A DNA stretch of 17,482 nt from the NCBI GenBank assembly GCA_021162325.1, contig JAGGYV010000085.1, positions 1-17,482 of the forward strand. Direction: 5' to 3'. Source of the stretch: Desulfobacteraceae bacterium (GTDB taxonomy: Bacteria; Desulfobacterota; Desulfobacteria; Desulfobacterales; Desulfosalsimonadaceae). Within the stretch, counting starts at the first letter, position 1. Each line of letters starts with the position of its first letter. A program made the translations under genes and the position numbers. Below, piece after piece: positions 14,005-17,482 of the stretch. The notes under the pieces were generated by a model. It was not told the DNA's origin. It searched no databases and saw only the letters and a program-made list of their open reading frames with translations.

Positions 14005-14400
14005 GCATACACTGAAAATTTCATTTTGAAAAACATTATGCCAAAGGGAATAAACGCAGGATAGGGAATATCGAGAACCAGATGAAAACAAATAATTACA
14101 AAAATCATAGCGAAAGGCTCTGGCATCGGGTCAAGCCCGGAGAACACGGTTGACTGAATTTAATAATACCGTTGCTCAGTTTTTATTGTCCTCACCCGGA
14201 TAAACCGGAAAAGTTAAAATTGTTCTGAAGTTAATGCTCTTCGATTTTTTTTCTTTGTATTCCCGGAGTAATATTGCTCCGCTATTGGTGGCAATCCTTT
14301 TTGAAACAGTCATATTAATAAAAAGATAATGCAGTTCTAAAAAGTCGCCACAATTGGCTGATTTTTTTATCATCACAAAGGCGATTTGTTTATTTTTAAT
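14005..14400. other. Divergent intergenic control region
   Basis: This is the centre of the 590-bp gap between the divergent acyl-CoA synthetase and AOR operons. It contains a small CGGGTCAAGCCCG hairpin (14127-14139) and an 18-bp palindrome (14264-14281). A minus-strand frame covers 14176-14682, but it runs antisense through the Fe-S gene and I do not support it. No RNA gene or riboswitch was recognised. Confidence 0.5.
14264..14281. promoter_or_regulatory. 18-bp palindrome, candidate operator
   Basis: CGGAGTAATATTGCTCCG is a dyad with perfect 5-bp arms and an AATATT core; only one symmetric pair (T/G) deviates. It lies about 120 bp upstream of the AOR promoter candidate and about 260 bp from that of the acyl-CoA synthetase, where a regulator could act on both. 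The binding protein is unknown. Confidence 0.35.
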
Positions 14401-14429
14401 TTGGCAATAACAATTTATATTGATATAAA
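14401..14429 (+). promoter_or_regulatory. Probable sigma-70 promoter of the Fe-S/AOR operon
   Basis: TTGGCA (14401-14406) and TATAAA (14424-14429) are separated by exactly 17 bp, 65 bp upstream of the Fe-S protein ATG. Five of six bases match the consensus at each box. Confidence 0.5.
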
Positions 14430-14494
14430 AAAATACAATACCCCAGTTATGGTCATTTTTCCGAAAACCAGAAATGTTTATAAGGAGTGAATAT

Positions 14495-15223
14495 ATGAAA
14501 GAAAATTCAACCGCTTCTTCCCATGAACCGAAAGCCATGCTTGACGGCAAGCCTGTCTCACGCCGGGAGTTCCTCAGCCGGCTGGCCATGGGCGGCAGTT
14601 CACTGGTGCTGCTGTCCGGATGCAGCCGATGGGTCCTTCCCGGGGCCGGTGCAAAGGAGGGTAAAAAAATCCATGCGTTCATTGCCGTGGATTATACCAA
14701 ATGTACCGGATGTCGCACGTGTGAAGCGGTCTGCTCGGCATTTAATAATCCTGTTCCCGTTGATGGAGAGATGATCCCTGGCCCTGGAAATCCTGCTCTG
14801 GCCAATATTTATGTACATTCCTTTAACCCGGATGTCAGTGCGCCTGCTGTCTGTGCCCGTTGTGTGGACACCCCCTGCGTGAATGCCTGCCCGGTAGAAC
14901 AGGACCCGAAAACCGGTCGCCGGGCGATTTTTCAGGATGAGAAATATGGCACCATCATCAATGATCCGGATCGCTGTATCAGTTGCGGGAACTGTGTAGC
15001 GGCCTGCAGCGCGGACAGTGTGGGTATCCTGGCGCAACACCCGGAGACCGGTCGGCCCATGCGCATGTGTACCCTTTGTGATGGGGAACCCGAATGTGTC
15101 AGGCATTGCCCCTATGAGGCGTTGTCCATGATACGCGTCACAGATGATCACTTGTTTTACAGGATGTCGCCGGAAGAAATCGCTGAAAAACTCAGCGCTC
15201 GCTGGTATGATTTTTCTGCCTAA
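14495..15223 (+). CDS. Tat-signal 4x[4Fe-4S] electron-transfer subunit of an AOR-type oxidoreductase
   Basis: 242 residues. AGGAG 8 nt upstream of ATG 14495 decides the start over the frame's earlier ATG (14474), which would translate the ribosome binding site. Residues 22-27 (SRREFL) are a twin-arginine motif, followed by a hydrophobic stretch ending LVLLSGC, a good lipobox with Cys43. Sixteen cysteines form four ferredoxin-type clusters: C70/73/76/80, C120/123/128/132, C161/164/167/171 and C192/195/201/205. The layout is that of DmsB/HybA-type and YdhY/AorB-like subunits. It would pass electrons between the AOR and a carrier. It is followed after 19 nt by the catalytic subunit. The Tat/lipoprotein signal is odd for a partner of a normally cytoplasmic enzyme; E. 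coli YdhY, also next to an AOR homologue, has a similar N-terminus. Confidence 0.9.
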   Translation: MKENSTASSHEPKAMLDGKPVSRREFLSRLAMGGSSLVLLSGCSRWVLPGAGAKEGKKIHAFIAVDYTKCTGCRTCEAVCSAFNNPVPVDGEMIPGPGNPALANIYVHSFNPDVSAPAVCARCVDTPCVNACPVEQDPKTGRRAIFQDEKYGTIINDPDRCISCGNCVAACSADSVGILAQHPETGRPMRMCTLCDGEPECVRHCPYEALSMIRVTDDHLFYRMSPEEIAEKLSARWYDFSA

Positions 15224-15242
15224 TGCGGATTAAGGAGATGAT

Positions 15243-17081
15243 ATGAACGATGCACGCCCATCCGGATACTATAAAGTATTGTTGGATATTAACCTGACCA
15301 CCGGAGAAATTAAAAAAATTCCCATCCCCCGAAAAGATATTGAAAATTTTGTCGGCGGGAGGGGGTTGGGTATGAAAATACTTTGGGATCGTTTAAAAAA
15401 ACCGGGTATTGACGCCCTTTCCCCGGAAAATCCACTGATGTTTATGCCCGGACCTTTTTCCGGGTTTCCCATCCCGTCGGCTTCCCGGACGGTGGTTGTG
15501 ACAAAATCGCCTTGCACGTCGCCAGCTAACTCGCCGCATCCTCACGCCTCAACCGTCAGTTATTCCAACATGGGCGGATTTTTGGGCCCGGAAATCCGGT
15601 TTGCCGGTTATGACGGAATCGTAATTTCCGGAAAAGCGCCGACCCCTTCCTATATTGTTATTAAAGATGACCAGGTGGAAATCCGGGATGCCGGTCACTT
15701 CTGGGGCATGAAAACCGATGCGTTTGATAAAATATTGATCCAGGAACTCAACAACAAAAGGTTTCAGACCTGCTATATTGGTCCGGCCGGTGAAAATCTG
15801 GTGTCTTATGCCTGTATTTTGCATACCGCCGCAAGGGCTGCGGGGCGGGGTGTCGGCGCGGTTATGGGATCAAAGAATTTAAAGGCCATTGCTGTCAAAG
15901 GCACCGGCATGCCTAATGTGGCGGATCTCAAGGCCTTCAACAAGGGCTTGAATGATGTTCGGGGCGTATTTAAGGGACTTATCGGCGGGCAGTTAGCCGG
16001 TTTCTGGAGAGGGGCCGGCACTGCTTCTTTCCTGCAAACGCTGAGCGATGACGGTCTGATGGCGGTAAAAAATTATCGGGAAGGGACGTTTGCTGAAATT
16101 GATAAAATTAATGCAAAAACAGTGCGGGGAAAAGCCTGGGTGCGCGATTTTGCCTGCTATTGCTGTTGCCTTGCCTGCAAGAAAAGCGGGGTGATCAAAG
16201 AAGGTCCCTACAAAACCATTGTGCATGATGGGCCGGAGTATGAAACCGGCGTGATGTTCGGTGCCAACCTGATGATTTCAGATTTGGGGGGGCTGATGAA
16301 GGCCATCTATGATGGGGATGATCTGGGAATGGATATCATTTCCGCCGGAAATGTTATCGGGTTTTTAATGGAAGCCTATGAAAAAGGGTATGTTACAAAA
16401 TCGGATTTGGACGGCATTGATCTGACCTGGGGTAATGTGGATGCCGTGCTGCTGATGATAGACAAGATCAATCGGAGAGACGGCGTCGGCAATCTGGCCG
16501 CCCAGGGTGTTAAGGCCGTATCAAAACAGGTGGGCCGAGACAGTGAAAAATTTGCGATACATGTCAAGGGCCTTGAGCTGGCAGCGCATAACATTCATGC
16601 CAATCCGCCCCGGGCATTGTGTTATGCTACTTCCAACCGGGGGGCGTGTCATTTGAGCGGTGATAATATCGTGCACCAGAATTTTGTTGCAGCTGTCGAC
16701 TCTCTGGGCCTTTGTTTATTCGCCTCCGACCATAACAAATGGATGCTGCCGGGCATTTCAAAAAGTAAGATGGCCAATCTACTGACAGCCATCACCGGCA
16801 TTGAATGGGATGCGGACAAATTTATGGAAACCGGCGAACGAGTTTTTAACCTGGAAAAGATGTTCAACCTGCGGGAAGGTTTTACCCGGGAAGATGACCG
16901 CCTGCCGGAACGATTTTTTGCCGAGCCGTTTACCATGGGGCCGGAAAAAGGGGCGAAGCTGGACAGGCAGGAGTTTACAGAATTGATGGATAAATTTTAT
17001 GCGGAGCGCGATTGGGATATAAAAACGACACGCCCCTCTGACCAAAAACTTGAACAGCTCGGACTTGAATTTACAATTTAA
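15243..17081 (+). CDS. Aldehyde:ferredoxin oxidoreductase family tungsten/molybdenum enzyme
   Basis: A 612-residue catalytic subunit holding a bis-pterin W/Mo centre and one [4Fe-4S] cluster; it oxidises aldehydes to acids, or a related reaction. N-terminal AOR motifs are VGGRGLGMKILWDRL (37-51), PGPFSG (69-74), SASRTVVVTKSP (79-90) and SNMGGFLGPEIRFAGYDGIVI (108-128). AARAAGRGVGAVMGSKNLKA (196-215) is the pterin-binding stretch. The cluster cysteines are C305-x2-C308-x3-C312 within the cysteine-dense CYCCCLAC, plus C491 in SLGLCLF. AAGGAGATGAT before ATG supports the start. No export signal is present. It pairs with the Fe-S protein upstream and, across the divergent promoter, with the acyl-CoA synthetase. 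It could instead belong to the YdhV or BamB branches; the substrate is not determinable from sequence. Confidence 0.92.
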   Translation: MNDARPSGYYKVLLDINLTTGEIKKIPIPRKDIENFVGGRGLGMKILWDRLKKPGIDALSPENPLMFMPGPFSGFPIPSASRTVVVTKSPCTSPANSPHPHASTVSYSNMGGFLGPEIRFAGYDGIVISGKAPTPSYIVIKDDQVEIRDAGHFWGMKTDAFDKILIQELNNKRFQTCYIGPAGENLVSYACILHTAARAAGRGVGAVMGSKNLKAIAVKGTGMPNVADLKAFNKGLNDVRGVFKGLIGGQLAGFWRGAGTASFLQTLSDDGLMAVKNYREGTFAEIDKINAKTVRGKAWVRDFACYCCCLACKKSGVIKEGPYKTIVHDGPEYETGVMFGANLMISDLGGLMKAIYDGDDLGMDIISAGNVIGFLMEAYEKGYVTKSDLDGIDLTWGNVDAVLLMIDKINRRDGVGNLAAQGVKAVSKQVGRDSEKFAIHVKGLELAAHNIHANPPRALCYATSNRGACHLSGDNIVHQNFVAAVDSLGLCLFASDHNKWMLPGISKSKMANLLTAITGIEWDADKFMETGERVFNLEKMFNLREGFTREDDRLPERFFAEPFTMGPEKGAKLDRQEFTELMDKFYAERDWDIKTTRPSDQKLEQLGLEFTI

Positions 17082-17187
17082 ATTGCAAGGTCATTATTCG
17101 ATGTCGGATGTTCATTTTTGCCTTCGGTCTTCTACCTTCAGCCAATCCTGATGGCAAATTATAAAGGTTCAAATTCGCGGCGCACAA

Positions 17188-17235
17188 ATTTCAAATCACG
17201 AGGCGTACGTGTTTGTACGTTGAGTGATTTGAGAT
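17188..17235. repeat. 48-bp long hairpin, probable dispersed repeat
   Basis: ATTTCAAATCAC (17188-17199) pairs with GTGATTTGAGAT (17224-17235) over 12 bp with one G-T wobble. An inner stem of GCGTAC (17203-17208) and GTACGT (17215-17220) has the loop GTGTTT. It lies between the convergent AOR and nadA genes and may also act as a bidirectional barrier. No T-tract is seen. Confidence 0.65.
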
Positions 17236-17284
17236 GCAGTGTAACCCAAAGCTAAAATAGACACTTAGATCTTTTAAGACGCCA

Positions 17285-17482
17285 TCACAACTCAATCATC
17301 CGCTGAACAGAGGCCAACGCCGGCACCCGGATTTCTTCCGGTACTTTGACTTCACCGGTTCCATTTTCAAGGCTGTCGGCAATATCTGCCAGGGTAATTT
17401 TTTTCATATCCACGCATTCCATGGCAGGGGAGGCCGGATAAAAAGTTTTGCCCGGATTTGCCTTTTGCAGGGGATACAGCAG
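17285..17482 (-). CDS. nadA: Quinolinate synthase, C-terminal part (window edge)
   Basis: The last 65 residues of NadA, read from the window edge with no interruption to TGA 17285-17287. NPGKTFYPASPAMECVDMKK is the NadA C-terminal signature, containing the third cysteine ligand of its [4Fe-4S] cluster. ITLADIADSLENGTGEVKVP and then EEIRVPALASVQRMIEL complete the normal end of the protein. The enzyme condenses iminoaspartate with dihydroxyacetone phosphate to quinolinate in NAD synthesis. Its start and most of its active site lie beyond the window. It is convergent with the AOR gene, with 203 bp between. Confidence 0.93.
   Translation of the reverse strand: MLYPLQKANPGKTFYPASPAMECVDMKKITLADIADSLENGTGEVKVPEEIRVPALASVQRMIEL

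Noticed and set aside
14285..14305. Sigma-54 promoter upstream of the Fe-S/AOR operon (TGGCAATCC...TTGAA)
   Set aside because: The -12 GC is replaced by TG at the required spacing, so the essential bases do not match.
14176..14682. 168-codon minus-strand ORF in the AOR upstream region
   Set aside because: Its first third is antisense to the Fe-S gene, the rest is AT-rich intergenic sequence, no ribosome binding site fits, and no family is recognisable.

Overview
The window looks like a chromosome segment of an anaerobic, probably sulfate-reducing Desulfobacterota (Desulfobacterales-like) bacterium. The inference rests on the gene set rather than on any marker. It holds a selenocysteine synthase (selA), a hemC plus cobA-hemD fusion typical of organisms that make haem and sirohaem through precorrin-2, a tungsten/molybdenum aldehyde:ferredoxin oxidoreductase with a four-cluster iron-sulfur partner, and an ADP-forming acyl-CoA synthetase. 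Base composition is mixed, with AT-rich intergenic gaps and several kinds of short dispersed palindromic repeat. No tRNA, rRNA or CRISPR array was seen.

Layout. 1-2430 (minus strand): small exported proteins. These are a 78-residue beta-rich protein whose signal-peptide end is broken, a 31-codon signal-peptide remnant, a DUF4412-type exported protein, and an exported PA-IL (LecA)-like protein with a 25-bp tandem duplication at its stop codon. A frameshifted IS transposase N-terminus lies just upstream of the last. 2754-3479: pyrF (minus). 3742-6509 (plus): selA followed after 2 nt by a degenerate GGDEF-TPR protein. 6696-9384 (plus): an FmdB-type zinc ribbon protein, hemC and cobA-hemD, tightly packed and probably co-transcribed.

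9385-11735 is a mosaic accessory stretch. It contains a 59-bp palindromic element, a divergent RNase H, the C-terminal stub of an iron-containing alcohol dehydrogenase, a possible tiny ORF, an unusually short Rho-family ATPase that lacks the normal RNA-binding N-terminus, and a second palindromic element with a 13-bp tandem repeat. 11736-17081 is a metabolic unit: a fused ADP-forming acyl-CoA synthetase (minus) diverges across a 590-bp control region from a Tat-signal [4Fe-4S] protein and an aldehyde oxidoreductase catalytic subunit (plus). The window ends with a long hairpin repeat and the C-terminus of nadA (minus, cut by the window edge).

How the genes fit together. The AOR/Fe-S pair would oxidise an aldehyde to an acid, or run in reverse, and the acyl-CoA synthetase would interconvert acid and acyl-CoA with ATP; the shared divergent promoter region supports a common role. 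FmdB-HemC-CobA/HemD supplies uroporphyrinogen III and precorrin-2. SelA supplies selenocysteinyl-tRNA for selenoproteins encoded elsewhere. The most unusual items are the N-terminally minimal Rho paralogue beside an RNase H, the export signal on the AOR partner, and the SelA-linked degenerate GGDEF-TPR protein.
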